Shown here: in pieces, positions 34,297 to 45,787 of the stretch
How the letters are laid out: every line of letters starts with the position of its first letter
Position numbering within the stretch: position 1 is the stretch's first letter
From: Rhodamnia argentea
Lineage: Eukaryota > Streptophyta > Magnoliopsida > Myrtales > Myrtaceae
Direction: 5' to 3'
DNA: 64,000 bases
Assembly: GCF_020921035.1 (NCBI RefSeq)
Contig: NC_063155.1
Coordinates: 2,403,001-2,467,000 of the forward strand
Notes under the pieces: model-generated
The model's database searches: none
Seen by the model: only the letters and a program-made list of their open reading frames with translations
What the model was told of the DNA's origin: nothing
Translations under genes and position numbers: made by a program

Positions 34297-34765
34297 GACA
34301 AATTCTATTGGATTTGGAAGATTATGGGTGGGGATTCTCGAAACTTGGTAAGCAACTGCAATGTCCAGTCCAGGATCATCTTCATTTCGTCCCCATTTGA
34401 TCTCATACTCGGTCCATTAACTTAGCTCAGCAAGAAAGACTACGTAGTGGCCTAGTGTTCAACAAGCGAGAGAAATGACATGACTCCATCGAGCAGCAAA
34501 TGTGTCATCAATACGTTACACAAGATACGAATGATACAATGCAATACTAGACACACAAATACAAGATCGGCCATACAGCTAATAACCAATGCCGATATCA
34601 TGAAGGAACTAAACTCACCCACAAACAAAGTGACACAATTACCACCAAAAAAGCATGTAGGCTAAAGACGAAACAGAATTCAGCACAAGAAATCCATATC
34701 TCATTAGTCCTCGGGACTTCCAAACCGTATGTTTTCCAACCCTATTACAACCTACACCTTCACTA

Positions 34766-35310
34766 TGAAGGGATTTATCGAAACAGAATCAGAGGATCAC
34801 ACGGAGAATAAAAAAAATTGGAATGACGCACGAGACTACCCGGGTTCACCCCAAGATTAGGGCTACGTCTTGCAAAGAGATTTCACTATTTTTGTTGGTT
34901 ATAGCCAATTCTTACTAATACAATGATAAAACCAAGCAAAATATGTACGCCCCAAAAACGGGCTAAAAAACCTAAAATCTCTTAATTCCAACCATATGGG
35001 CCAGCTTAAATAAAAGCCCAAACCCGTAGAGGTTTCGGGAGCGTTGCTCCCGAACCCCTGCCCGTTCACCGGTGAGCGGGGCGGTCGTCCGCTGACCGAG
35101 CAGCGGAACCTCCGTCGGGAGGCGCTGCCCCCGAACCCCCGCCCACTGACCGAGCACCGGGACACCCGTGTCGGGGGCATTGCCCCCGAACCCCCGCATC
35201 CTGTGCGCAAGGGTCACATGTCATTGGGTAACACTTCGGTTTCTCTACACTCATGTGAGCGTACCCGGTGTGAGCAACAAGGGTCCCCGAAGTATTCGCC
35301 AACTCCAACA
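34766..35310 (-). repeat. Copia LTR (3' LTR in element sense)
   Basis: Begins TGAAGGGATTTATCG and ends CGCCAACTCCAACA. The stretch 35036-35205 is GC-rich and contains repeated units of the type 'gctgacc-agcac-gg...gctgcccccgaacccccg', with inverted G-rich/C-rich pairs able to form strong hairpins. Confidence 0.92.
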
Positions 35311-35460
35311 CCCACTTGGTGGATACTTCGCGCAAATGAGAGCCCTTCCAATATCATTCTTCTTCAATCCAATCGCAGCAGAGCACCATTCAAACTTCGC
35401 ATTTGTGACGGCTTTAGTAAGGAAGTCTGAACTATTTTCTACCGTGTCGACCTTTACAAG

Positions 35461-36861
35461 TCAAACCTCATTCTTCTCCACTTTTTCTACGATGAAATGA
35501 TATTGAATATCAATGTACTTTGTGCGTGAGTGAAACACAGGATTCTTGGCTAAATAAATAGCCCCTTGATTATCACATCTCACATCTACAGCACCTTGCT
35601 CAAAATCGAGCTCCGAGCACAACTGCTGTAACCATACGGCCTCTTTTCCAGCATGAGTAAGAGCTATATACTCAGCCTCTGTAGAAGAAAGCGCTACCAC
35701 GCTTTACCTCCTACTCATCCAACTCAACGCAGCACCAAACAATGTGAAAACAAACCCGCTAGTGGACCGTCTACTATCAATATCTCCACCCCGGTCTGCA
35801 TCTACATGGCCTATGATATCAAGCATGTTTTCATCCCATGTACCTTCAAAACATAAAGAAAAATTCGAAGTTCCACGAAGATACCTGAAAACTCTTTTGA
35901 TCACATTCCAGTGTTCTCTACCCGGGTTAGACATATATCGGCTCAAGACTCCCCTTGCTTGGGCTATATCCGGACGCGTGCACACCATACCATACATTAA
36001 GCTACCCATTGCACTCGCGTATGGAACTTAGGCCATCTCCTCGGCTTCCTCATCCGTTTTGGGACAGTGTTCATGAGATAACTTGGTCCCTAAAGGTATA
36101 AGGGTACCAACGGGTTTGCAGTCTATCATATTGAATTTCTTCAAAAAAATTTTGATGTATTTCTCATGCCCTAGCCACGGCTTCCGTTTCTCACGGTCCC
36201 TCTTAATCTGCATGCCCAAAATAAAATTTGCAGGCCCCAAGTCTTTCATTTCGAACTTTTTAGCCAACAAACTCTTCACGGACTTCACCATCTTCACGCT
36301 ATTCCCGATCAACAACATATCATCCACATATAGCGTGAGAATGACAAACTAATTGCCCGTCCTCTTCACATAAACACAATGGTCAGAATTTGAACGCACA
36401 AAATCAAGCTGGAGCATATACGTGTCAAACTTACGGTACCACATCCTCGGTGATTGCTTCAGCCCATATAATGACTTTTTTAATTTGTACACTAGATTAT
36501 CTTTTCCTTTTACTTCAAAGCCTTTCGGTTGCCTCATATATATCTCCTCCTCCAAGTCTCCATGAAAGAAAGCCGTCTTGACATCCATCTGTTCTACCTC
36601 AAGATCATATGCATTTGCTACAGACGGAACAAACCGTATCGAGGTCAACTTCGCCACGGGAGAGAAAATCTCGTCATAGTCAACACCCTCGATCCGAGAG
36701 TACCCCTTGGCTACAAGCCTAGCCTTGTACTTTTCTACGGTCCCATCCGGTTTCAGCTTTCGCTTGAATACCCATTTACACCCAATTACCTTTCTATCCT
36801 TAGGCAATTTACACAAGCTCCATGTTTCATTTTTATCAAGCGATCGCACCTCATCTATCAT
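35461..36861 (-). pseudogene. Copia reverse transcriptase and RNase H
   Basis: RT begins near 36861 with WSLCKLPKDRKVIGCKWVFK, continues with DVKTAFFHGDLEEEIYM and YGLKQSPRMWY, then hits a TAG (36349-36351) just before the catalytic YVDD (LYVDDMLLIGN). Further stops lie at about 36028 and 35704. RNase H follows with STEAEYIAL and the acidic CDNQGAIYLAKNP, ending near 35461. The order and motifs are those of copia pol; the enzyme cannot be made from this copy. Confidence 0.88.
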
Positions 36862-37080
36862 TGCGAGCTCCCACTAATTCGCATCATCCATGGATCTCGC
36901 CTCTTTTACGTAACTAGGATCATCTCCGATAATGCTCAAAGCATGAAACGTACTCAAAGCACTAAGGGAGTATCGAAGTGGTACCTTTCTTTCCCGCATC
37001 GATCTCCCGAGAGCCGGCATGTTATCTGTATCCAAGCCTTCACCCGAATCTACATCCTCGACTTCATTAACCGAGTCCCC

Positions 37081-38196
37081 TTACTCCGATTCAGAGTTAG
37101 ATTCTATTGGCGTGCCTTGTGGAACCATCTCCATAGTTTCAATTTTAGGACTTTCTTCAAGCACTACCACTTTCTTGGGCTCATTCCCTTTACGTGTGCC
37201 AACCTGGGATTGTAATTCACGAAAGACGACATCCCTACCGTATACAATGGTCTTTGATTCTGGATTCCACGACTTATGGCACTTGACCCCTTCCTTGTAT
37301 CCGACAAATATGCTCTTCTCGGACTTATTGTCGAGCTTATCCCGTTTCTCATTGGGTACATGAACATATGCATCACACCCGAACACCTGAACATGTGACT
37401 GATTCGGCTTCTTCCCAAATGCTGCCTCATATGGTGTACGATCCTTCACTGATGAGGTCGGTGACCGGTTCTTCAAATAACAAGCCGTGGCTACAGCTAC
37501 TGCCCAAAATTCTGGCTCCAAACCTGCCCAACTCAGCATGCATCTCGCCTTTTCTATGAGTGACCGATTTAACCTTTTGGCCACCCCATTCTATTGGGGC
37601 GTATATGGAGTCGTCTTCTGCCTTGCAATACCATTATCCACACAAAATTGCTCGAACTTATCCGAACAGAATTCACCTCCGTTATCCGTACAAAGGACCT
37701 TGATCTTCCTACCCAATTGATTTTTAACCAATGCCTTAAATTCACGAAATTTCTCGAATACATCCGATTTACTCTTAATAAAATAAATCCAACTATATCT
37801 CGAAAAATCATCTATGAATGATACATAGTACCTGGATCCTCCAATAGATGGAGTCGGAGTAGGTCCAAAAACGTCGTTGTGAATCGCCTCGAGAACCTCG
37901 GCTACTCTCGTCTCGGTGTGTTGGAAGCTAACTTAGTTCTGTTTTCCATGGAGACAGTGTTCACGTAACTCGAAACCCATAGAGCATTTTGGAACTCCTT
38001 CTACCATCTGACTCGAAACTAAGGTAGACGGCCCCTTTTCACCGATGTACCCTAATCTCTAATGCCACAACATGGACATATCATGTCTATCTTCCTTGGC
38101 CTTTTCGGAAACAAACCCACTACCAATAGTCATTGTTTCCCCGAGCAGCTTATATAATGTCCCGTAACGGACTCCTCGTGCAATCACAATAGAACC
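37081..38196 (-). pseudogene. Copia integrase
   Basis: The best-preserved part is 37584-37081, with NGVAKRLNRSLIEKARCML (just after the catalytic-Glu region, where a stop replaces the expected residue), FWAVAVATACYLKNRSP and the C-terminal GKKPNQSHVQVFGC / SIFVGYKEGVK block. The N-terminal zinc-binding and first catalytic part (38190-37590) is readable only in broken frames. Confidence 0.75.
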
Positions 38197-38847
38197 TCAA
38201 GTCATCTTGCACGAATCCTTATCATAGCTAAAAGTAACCCCCGAATCAGCCATCGTATCGACCGATAACTGATTTCTACTCATTAAGGGTATGTGCATCA
38301 CGTCTAGAACAGTCTTCACGGTGCCATTACTCATCCTCGGCTTCACCTTGCCACGCCCGACAATCCGAAGCGTAGTATCATCTCCGAGCATGACATCCCC
38401 ACCATTATATTGCTCATATTCACAAAACCGGTGTCTATGAGGCGTCATGTGGTATGAAGCACCGGTATCTATCAACCAGATATCCTTGTCTGATTGCGCC
38501 ATACATGCAGTAGCCAAATACATATCTCCTGTATCGACCTCCTTTTTACCCGAGGATGATTCAGCTTCTTTCTTAAAAGCGGCTTGTTTTTTACGGTCTC
38601 GCTTCACATGGCCCCATTCTTCACATCTCCAACACTGTACCCTCCTCTCCCTACTCTTCGATCGCCCACGAGATTTAGACCTGGACCCTTTCCAATTCGT
38701 AGTCTTCTCTGCTGGCCTTCTCTTAGCCGCCAATGCCTCTTTACCGGAATTTCCTGATCCCTTTCTTCGTGTCTCCTCCGATAACAAAGCAGAACACACA
38801 CTTTCATATGATAATTCCTTATCTCCACCACCGATCACCACAATCAA
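38197..38847 (-). pseudogene. Copia nucleocapsid and protease
   Basis: A 216-codon frame with a basic Arg/Ser-rich stretch and a CCHC zinc knuckle whose last Cys has become Arg (CWRCEEWGHVKRDR). It is followed by the aspartic protease active site WLIDTGASYHMT and the flap-side sequence VMLGDDTTLRIVGRG. The frame stops before integrase. Confidence 0.85.
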
Positions 38848-38849
38848 GT

Positions 38850-39399
38850 TATCCCGTGAATCCGATAGTGAATAAAGCAGTGTTATCGCCTTATCATCAT
38901 CCTCAAACTTAACAACGATTGATACGAGTTGACTAATCGCCGTGTTAAAAATATACAGATGTGTAGAAAAAGAGTCGCCTCATGCATCTGAAGCTTATAC
39001 AGCTTTTTTTTTTCTCAAAAATAGCTTATTAACCAACGACTTACTTTGATACAGCTACTCCAGTTTTTGCCACAAATCCTCGGCTGTAGGTTCGCTCATC
39101 ACGTTCGTCAGAATCGAGTCCGTGAGACAAAACCGAATCAAACCCGGTGCTTTCCGATCAATCCGATCCCAGTCTTCAATCTCCTTTGGATCCGCCCTTT
39201 TGGAAGACGTCTCTTCATCCTTCCCCGCTTCCTTACCCGATTCCTTTATCACGACACTAGGCTTCGCAGCAACAGGCCTTTCCGTTTCGATTGTCGACCA
39301 AAGATCTCGATCGCAAAGTAGATCATCCATATTCATCTTCCACAGATCGAACTGCGTCCCATCAAATTTTTCGATCTCAATCCGTGACCCTCTTGACAT
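38850..39399 (-). pseudogene. Copia gag
   Basis: From ATG 39399 the frame gives IEIEKFDGTQFDLWKMNMDDLL, the N-terminal motif of many plant copia capsid proteins, and ends at a stop near 39055 after EPTAEDLWQKLE. The remaining gag sequence to 38850 is frame-broken. The start lies just inside the primer-binding site, as expected. Confidence 0.75.
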
Positions 39400-39429
39400 C
39401 TCTAATAAACCCCAATCTCTCGAACACAA

Positions 39430-39442
39430 GACTCTGATACCA
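39430..39442 (-). other. Copia primer-binding site (initiator Met-tRNA type)
   Basis: On the minus strand, directly after the 5' LTR, the sequence reads TGGTATCAGAGTC, matching the TGGTATCAGAGC primer site of plant initiator methionine tRNA except near its end. Confidence 0.9.
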
Positions 39443-39444
39443 AT

Positions 39445-39990
39445 TGAAGGGATTTATCGAAACCGAATCAGACGATCACACAGAGAATCAAGAAAAATTG
39501 GAATGACGCACAAAATTACCCAAGTTCACCCCAAGATTAGGGCTACGTTCCGCAAAAAGATTTCACTATTTTTGTCGGTTATGACCAATTCTTACTAATA
39601 CAATGATAAAACCGAACAAAATATATATGCCGCAAAAACGGGCTAAAAAACCTAAAACCTCTTAATTCCAACCATACAAGCCAGCTTAAATAAAAGCCCA
39701 AACCCGTAGAGGTTTCAGGGGTGCTGCTCCCGAACCCCCACCTGCTCATCGGCGAGCGGGGCAGCCGTCCGCCGACCGGGCAGCGAAACCCCCGTCGGGA
39801 GACGCTGCCCCTAAACCCCCGCCCGCTGACCAGGCAGCGAGACACCCGTGTCCGAGACGCTGCCCTCGAACCCCCGTATCCCGCGCATAGGCGTCACATG
39901 TCATTGGGTAACACTTCGGTTTCCCTAAGCTCACGTGAACGTACCCGGTGTGAAAAACAAGGGTCCCCGAAGTATTCGCCAACTCCAACA
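39445..39990 (-). repeat. Copia LTR (5' LTR in element sense)
   Basis: The second LTR, with the same TGAAGGG and CCAACA ends and the same GC-rich repeated block (about 39716-39880). The target duplication CACTA follows at 39991-39995. Confidence 0.92.
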
Positions 39991-39995
39991 CACTA

Positions 39996-40984
39996 TTCAT
40001 TACCTCTATATGCAAGCATTCATTGGAAGCAAACCAAACATCAGTAAATACGCTTAATTTCCAAATTCATTGAGAAAATGGTTGCTGCATAGCTCTTATT
40101 AGCTATAGCATGGGAGTCATGGGACACTTACATCACTTGTACCATTCAAAAGGGCTCTTCTGTTGAGCAAGCTGGGCTGACTCCTTACCATTGCAATAAA
40201 ATGATTTGCTGGAAATCTAAATCCTGATGTGTGGCATTTACACAACCAGTTTTTTTATGATGAGTCATGCAAAAGAGATGATGATGACATAATAAAACCG
40301 GCATTGAAAATACTCAACAATAGGAGCCAACATCAGACTCAGAGCACATGACGCACGCGGAATGCAAAGGTGCGAAAAAGTATATAGTTGGCCAAATTCA
40401 GAAAAATAAGTTGGACATTAAAGAGGCACTAGACCGTCATGCGGTAGATCTATTGCAAAGTTGAAGACAGCACATTATCTTACCTTCATGATACGCCAAG
40501 GTTATGCAGCTTATTGAAATTAGGAGTTGGCAGATTCTTATTCCATTGCCGTCTTTGCATTTCTATATGACGGCAATGCCAAAGCATACTTTATAATCCG
40601 TGGTCACGTTGTCCTCAATGTTAGCTCGAGCAGGAATTCCTGGTGGCTAAATATTATTGAATGCAGATGATTTCACAAAGAATTCCACTCCATGTTTTTC
40701 AGTGGTCTTGGAGACCTCATAAGTGTAATTCTTGAACGAATACTCAGGCTTCGTAAAGGGCAGATACGCGAGCAGAAGGATAATCAAGAACGGTAAATTT
40801 CGCAAAAGAATCATTAGGCAAAAAGAAACGCTATGATGTAAAGTACAATCAAATGACCAGACCAACTAGCCACTGCACATAAATGCTAATAGTCCATTTC
40901 ATCCTTCTCCCCTGCCAACCGAAAAGTAACTCCTTGCTTTGATCTCTTGCAGGAATACTGTAACTAAATGGTCTCGTGATCACC
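39996..40984. other. Spacer without recognisable genes
   Basis: No supported gene; the longest frame (40865-40647, minus) is a short hydrophobic stretch without family features. Confidence 0.4.
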
Positions 40985-41339
40985 GGGAAAAGTATACTAG
41001 AAGTATCATAATTTTTATACGGCATTCACTTGAGTGTCATAACTTTTAAAACGTTCACTTAAGTGTCATAACTTTCAAAAATCGTTCACTTGAGTGTTAT
41101 GCTGATGTAAACGTCAGAAAAGCTGACGTGGCACGCTCAGAAAAGCTGACGTGGCTCGTCGGAAAGATGACGTGGCACGTCGGAAAAGTTGATGTAACAC
41201 TCAAGTGAACGATTTGTTCCGACGTGGCACTCAAGTGAACGATTTTTGAAAGTTATGGCACCTAAGTGAACGTTTTGAAAGTTATGGCACTCAAGTGAAT
41301 GCCGTACATAAGTTATGGCATTCACGGTGTACTTATCCC
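40985..41339. mobile_element. Foldback MITE copy C (Mutator-type ends)
   Basis: A 355-bp, more diverged member of the same family (GGGAAAAGTATACT...GTACTTATCCC). The flanking 10-mers CGTGATCACC (40975-40984) and CGTGCTCACC (41340-41349) match at 9 of 10 positions, consistent with an older duplication. Confidence 0.8.
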
Positions 41340-41349
41340 CGTGCTCACC

Positions 41350-42469
41350 TGATAGGAATGTACAAGAAAATTGTTCAAGCGAGCTTAAGGCTTTTAATAA
41401 GACTAATGATGATACCTCACATTCGAAAAGTTTTGTGTATGTCAATAGTGACCTTATGTATCAGAAAATTGACCATTCCACAGGATTCGTGAAGACTATG
41501 GTAAATTGGGAGAAACGAAAATCAAGAATAGCAAACTGCTTAAACCACGTGAATTCGCCGGTCAATATAATAACCCCGATTGCTCAAAAATAACTTTATA
41601 ACGAAATATCACAAGGTAAGGCCTCACAATCCGGCCTCGGAGAGGGCTGAAACTGCTACTTTTCTTATACTGACAATATCAACACAAGCCTCACCCATAA
41701 TACTTGGCCAAGCTCCATCAAAAGAACTCCTAGCATCATTTGTTAAAAAATCCTGTGGAATGGGCTGGATTTGATAAAGCGCATTCTCTAGTCGCAGAGC
41801 TCGAACTGGAACATAGCTTAATCGAGGCCCGCAAACATAACCTCCACGAATCATTCGCTTCATCACCAAGCGGAACATTCAATGACATCACACTCGGGAC
41901 AACAAGATTAACACCCAAGAGCCTAGGACAACTTTCTCCTTCTGTCATTTCACTAATACATATTCCACAAATTGGAACGAGGGCATCGCCCATAAATGAA
42001 AATTGGGCTATTGGTATTTAACTCTTTCTCAGCTAAGTTCGCCGAATTCATATTTATGAGGTCACATTTTTTTACGACGGAGAAAAAAAAAGTCACATTC
42101 AGACTTAACCATGTTTTAATTAGAGTCCAAGAGAAAGTCTTAAAGAATGTATGTTGACTCGACTTAACCCCGTTTTAAGCAGAAAGTCATAAAGTAATGG
42201 ATTCATATAGGGTGGAGAAGTAATTGTAACCTTGAGCTCCCGGTTGCTTAATTTGAGGTCGCCGTCATTACCGCTCAAATTAGTGCTAGTAAGTAATTAC
42301 GAATTTGAGCTCAAGCCTGTGGCCACTCAAGCTTCGAGCTCGCGACAGCAATGGATGCTAGGTTTGAGCTCAAGTGGCTATGGTGTACATAAGTATGAGC
42401 TTGAGCATCAATGGCCGCCGCGACCTTAGAGTTTGAGCTCCCGAGCTTAATACTGTATGATGTGACATA
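41350..42469. other. Spacer without recognisable genes
   Basis: Short frames on both strands (e.g. 41740-42021) are mutual shadows. The part 42220-42450 repeats GAGCTC/TTGAGCTC words several times, a low-complexity feature. Confidence 0.4.
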
Positions 42470-43960
42470 TAATTTCCATGTCAGCAGACGCCATGAAGGG
42501 AATGTACACGTGAAGTAACACATCAAAACTTTAATCTTAGATGGAAACTTGATAAGGCTAACTTTGAGTATTGACGGAAAGTGGGTACAAAAAAAAAAAA
42601 ATTCACATCAAAATTGGAATTCTGAGTCAAAGTTGGTCATTTTAAGGGAGATAGGCCATATTTCATCACAATTCGACCCTATTCTCATCGACCAAATAGA
42701 GTACAGAATGACAATGGAGCTTTTTATTCATTCAAATGGCTTCCTTCTCGACTCTGCTATTTTTCCTTTTCACCGCCACCGAAAAAGTCACCAAAGATAA
42801 AATTAATAGTGCCATACACTCCATGAAAAATGATTTCTAGTGTTTCTAATTTTGTCACATCTAATTTTGTCACATGAACATCAGGACAATTATAAAAAAA
42901 AATCATAAACTTATTGTAATTATGTCAATTCAGTACTAAATATTTTTTTGCCAATTAATTTCTAAACCATTTTTTTACCAATTGAGAGTGGATTGACACA
43001 ATTGCAATAAGTTTAAGACTTTTTTAGTAAATTTTCGCATTAATATCATGCGATAGTATCCTAGTAATTTGAAAGCTCTAGTTTTTGGCCAAAACTCAAG
43101 ACAAATAAGAATAGAAGACAGAATGCAATCTAACACAGAAATAGAATGTTTTGGCCCAAAAAATACAAATCTTAAAGAGATAGAATACAGTATTATTTAA
43201 TTGTCATGATTTAGATACGTTAGCACAAAATAAAACCTCATAAGTATGAAAAATAAGTATTATCAGCAAAATTTCAATAAGCTGCAATTATGGTGTGAAG
43301 AAAGTTACCTGTCATTATTGGACAAGTAACACGTATGCTTATAGCTATTTAGGAATTACGTAATTGAATTCTTCTATCTAAGAGTGATCATGAAATAATA
43401 GAAAATAAAACCTCTTATAAATATTATTTGGCATCTCGAAAGAAAAATTAATATTTCAGAACGAATAATAGAAAAATAACGCACTACCAAAAAATACCAG
43501 TTGATGATAAAAGCGAAAAGGAAAGAGGGTCACTACTAAGTAGCCTTCTTTATACTACAAAACAAGGGCATTGGCTGATTTGAAAGTTACTTAACAGAGA
43601 AGAACAATTTGAGAGCGTAAGCATTTTTTGCAATATGTAATGACAATTGGCTAGCTATCTTTAGAGGTCATATATGAATTTTGACAAATCATAGGAGGGC
43701 CAAAACACAAGACAAAAATAAGGAAAACGATTAGAAAAAGTTAACAAATTAAAGATAGCGACAACAGGGCAATTAATCATGTTCCCCGAAATATAAAACT
43801 CCTGTATTCTCTGTAATATTCCTAAGTTAAATAAATTGGGACAATTCATGCACTTGGGCCATTACTTTCGTAAATACTAATACGAAATTTCCATGCACAA
43901 TAAATCGTATTTATAAGAGGAGTTGCATTCAATTTGCAAATTTACAAACAGTTAGCATCA
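42470..43960. repeat. Diverged duplicated segment, copy 2
   Basis: Aligns in direct orientation with 890-3300 (see that entry for shared words). It lacks the 915-bp hAT element: around 43060-43085 it reads CCTAGTAATTTGAAAGCTC where copy 1 has the insertion between two ATTTGAAT copies. It has no coding capacity. Confidence 0.6.
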
Positions 43961-45600
43961 CTTGATTTCTGAAATCAACATCGATATGTCGAAATGAATA
44001 GTAGAAAAGGAAAAAAAAAATGAACTGCTAGCTGGTCCATGTTAAAAGGGAAAATAAGAGGACATTAGTTTATGTTAAAAATGTTTAGTAGAGAATTAGA
44101 AAGCGACAACATTTGCGATCTTTATTTCAAAATAAAACCGTGGCAACAAAATATATGTCCCGTAGACAATCTATTAAAAAATTAGTTGATGTTATTAGCG
44201 TTTAAGGTTTTCATAAACATGGTAAGGGAAATTACAACACTCACTCTCAAAATTGAGACCGAAGATTATTAGTTCGGAGACCAAACTGTTGGATTTTAAG
44301 GGGTGTACGGTAAGTACCGTAGTCCACCCATGTAGGCTACCACATCCCTTATAATATTAAATAATTGCTAAAGGCATTTACTCGTTTTTGAACATGAAAA
44401 GTCACGTTTACAAGATACGTTCTCCCCTCCCTGTTAGTTTTTGTAGAACAGAGAAGAGAAACGAAGACAACGTTAATTCTCCCTTATCCTCTTCCGAACG
44501 TGATATTGAGACGGATTCTCTTGCTGCATTGTGAACATTTAATCTGTGAAAACCAGAGGTATGTACGTTACGTGATATATTTTTTCAATCGGTGATTCAA
44601 GATAATTCTAGGGCTTGTTAATTTAGAGTAATTCCGTTGCGTATGTAATCGGGTCCGTTCCCTTCACAAACCAATTAAAACAAAAAGCACGTGAATCCAA
44701 ATTGAACATGGGCAGTAGCACAGGGACCATTTTTAATTTTCCTCTGCCATTGATTTCTTTCATCAATAAAAAAGATGGAAAGTGATGGTCAGCTCTAGCT
44801 ATCCCCTTTGAACCTTAATCTCAATAATCGATTTGCTTATTCCAATTCAGCACTTGGGAGATACCAAAATACGAAATTTGTCCTGAATTGTGACCAAAAG
44901 TTTAGTTTAGGGGCCAAATCTATCACCTGATATGACACAAGGACTGAAATCGAACATGAGCAATAGCATAGGGACTGCTTTTGTAATTTTACCATTAAAG
45001 CATTTCATCCCCATAGGCCATAAGGATTGACAAATGCACTGTGATAAATATGGGGATACATTACTAGCAAGTTCGTGTAATAAGTATTGTGCGAAGCAGA
45101 ATCCGACAATGCAAGAGCCGAAGTTCCGATAGCTCACTTCGGGTGCGGGTAACTACTATACAAGCCTACCTAGCAGTAGATATCCAAAAATGACATCGAA
45201 TCTATCTTTCCTACTATCACCTTCAAGTTGAGAGAAAAATGTTTTCTTCCTTTTATTTCAAGAAATATCTTGTAGTTTTACATCCGAGAGATCGGATGAA
45301 GTAATTTAAGATCCTACTTAGGTCCCACCGGATATGATTGATTAGCTAATGTTTCCAAATTTAATGTTGGTACTTATCTTTTTTTTTTCCCCAAGTCCCC
45401 ACTTCTTTTTTTCTTTTTCTTTTTTGGTCAAATCCAACTCCACCAAACACAAATCTTGTTAGAATAATTAAAACCCGGAGACGGGCACAGAAAATCCGCA
45501 TCCAAACACTCCCAATTCGATACGAACAAAGATGGTGTGTGCAGTGCAGCCAACAATTCTCAACAACGCACGAACAAACGCTGCCCTACAAAGCACAACC
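43961..45600. other. Gene-free interval upstream of the ACP gene
   Basis: No supported gene. AT-rich with short frames only; its right end includes the promoter region of the acyl carrier protein gene. Confidence 0.45.
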
Positions 45601-45622
45601 CAACACAACACCCTCTCCTCCT

Positions 45623-45629
45623 TATATAA
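45623..45629 (+). promoter_or_regulatory. TATA box of the ACP gene
   Basis: TATATAA followed about 30 bp later by a CT-rich tract (CTCTCTCTGTCTCTATCTC), a usual plant transcription-start setting. It lies 165 bp before the ATG, giving a leader of ~130 bases rich in pyrimidines. Confidence 0.6.
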
Positions 45630-45787
45630 CTCTCATCTCTCTCTGTCTCTATCTCTATCTCAGTGTGATTCAATCTTCAGGAATCTCAGATCTCTTTCTC
45701 TCGCTCTCTCTCTATATATCTTATTTTGATTTCAATTCTTGTTTTTTCTCTGAGTCGCTCCTCTTTCTCTTTTCTTGGTTCGAATCA

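Larger units (their letters stand above)
30853..34760. other. Gene-free spacer with two MITEs and an LTR-like fragment
   Basis: Apart from the foldback elements at 31038 and 33901, no gene is supported. From about 32440 to 33700 the sequence is AT-rich and full of CATGTCAT/GTCATAT words. Its right part, with AATAAAGTATTTCTCCTAAT and GATTAGTGGCAACTCC and an end reading TTAGGTCGCAACA, resembles the R-U5 end of a plant Ty3/gypsy LTR. No partner LTR or internal region is present, so it would be a solo or truncated LTR. Confidence 0.35.
34766..39990 (-). mobile_element. Ty1/copia LTR retrotransposon, decayed
   Basis: A complete element in minus orientation with LTRs of 545-546 bp (TGAAGGG...CCAACA) and a perfect 5-bp target duplication CACTA (34761-34765 and 39991-39995). 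Domain order gag, zinc knuckle, protease, integrase, RT, RNase H identifies copia, since integrase precedes RT. The LTRs differ at roughly 70 of 545 positions by eye (~13%), older than the Ty3 insertion. Many stops and frameshifts split the polyprotein. Confidence 0.92.

Noticed and set aside
34761..39995. CACTA at both ends, suggesting a CACTA (En/Spm) transposon
   Set aside because: The CACTA copies lie outside identical TG...CA LTRs and are the 5-bp target duplication of a copia element, whose pol genes are present.
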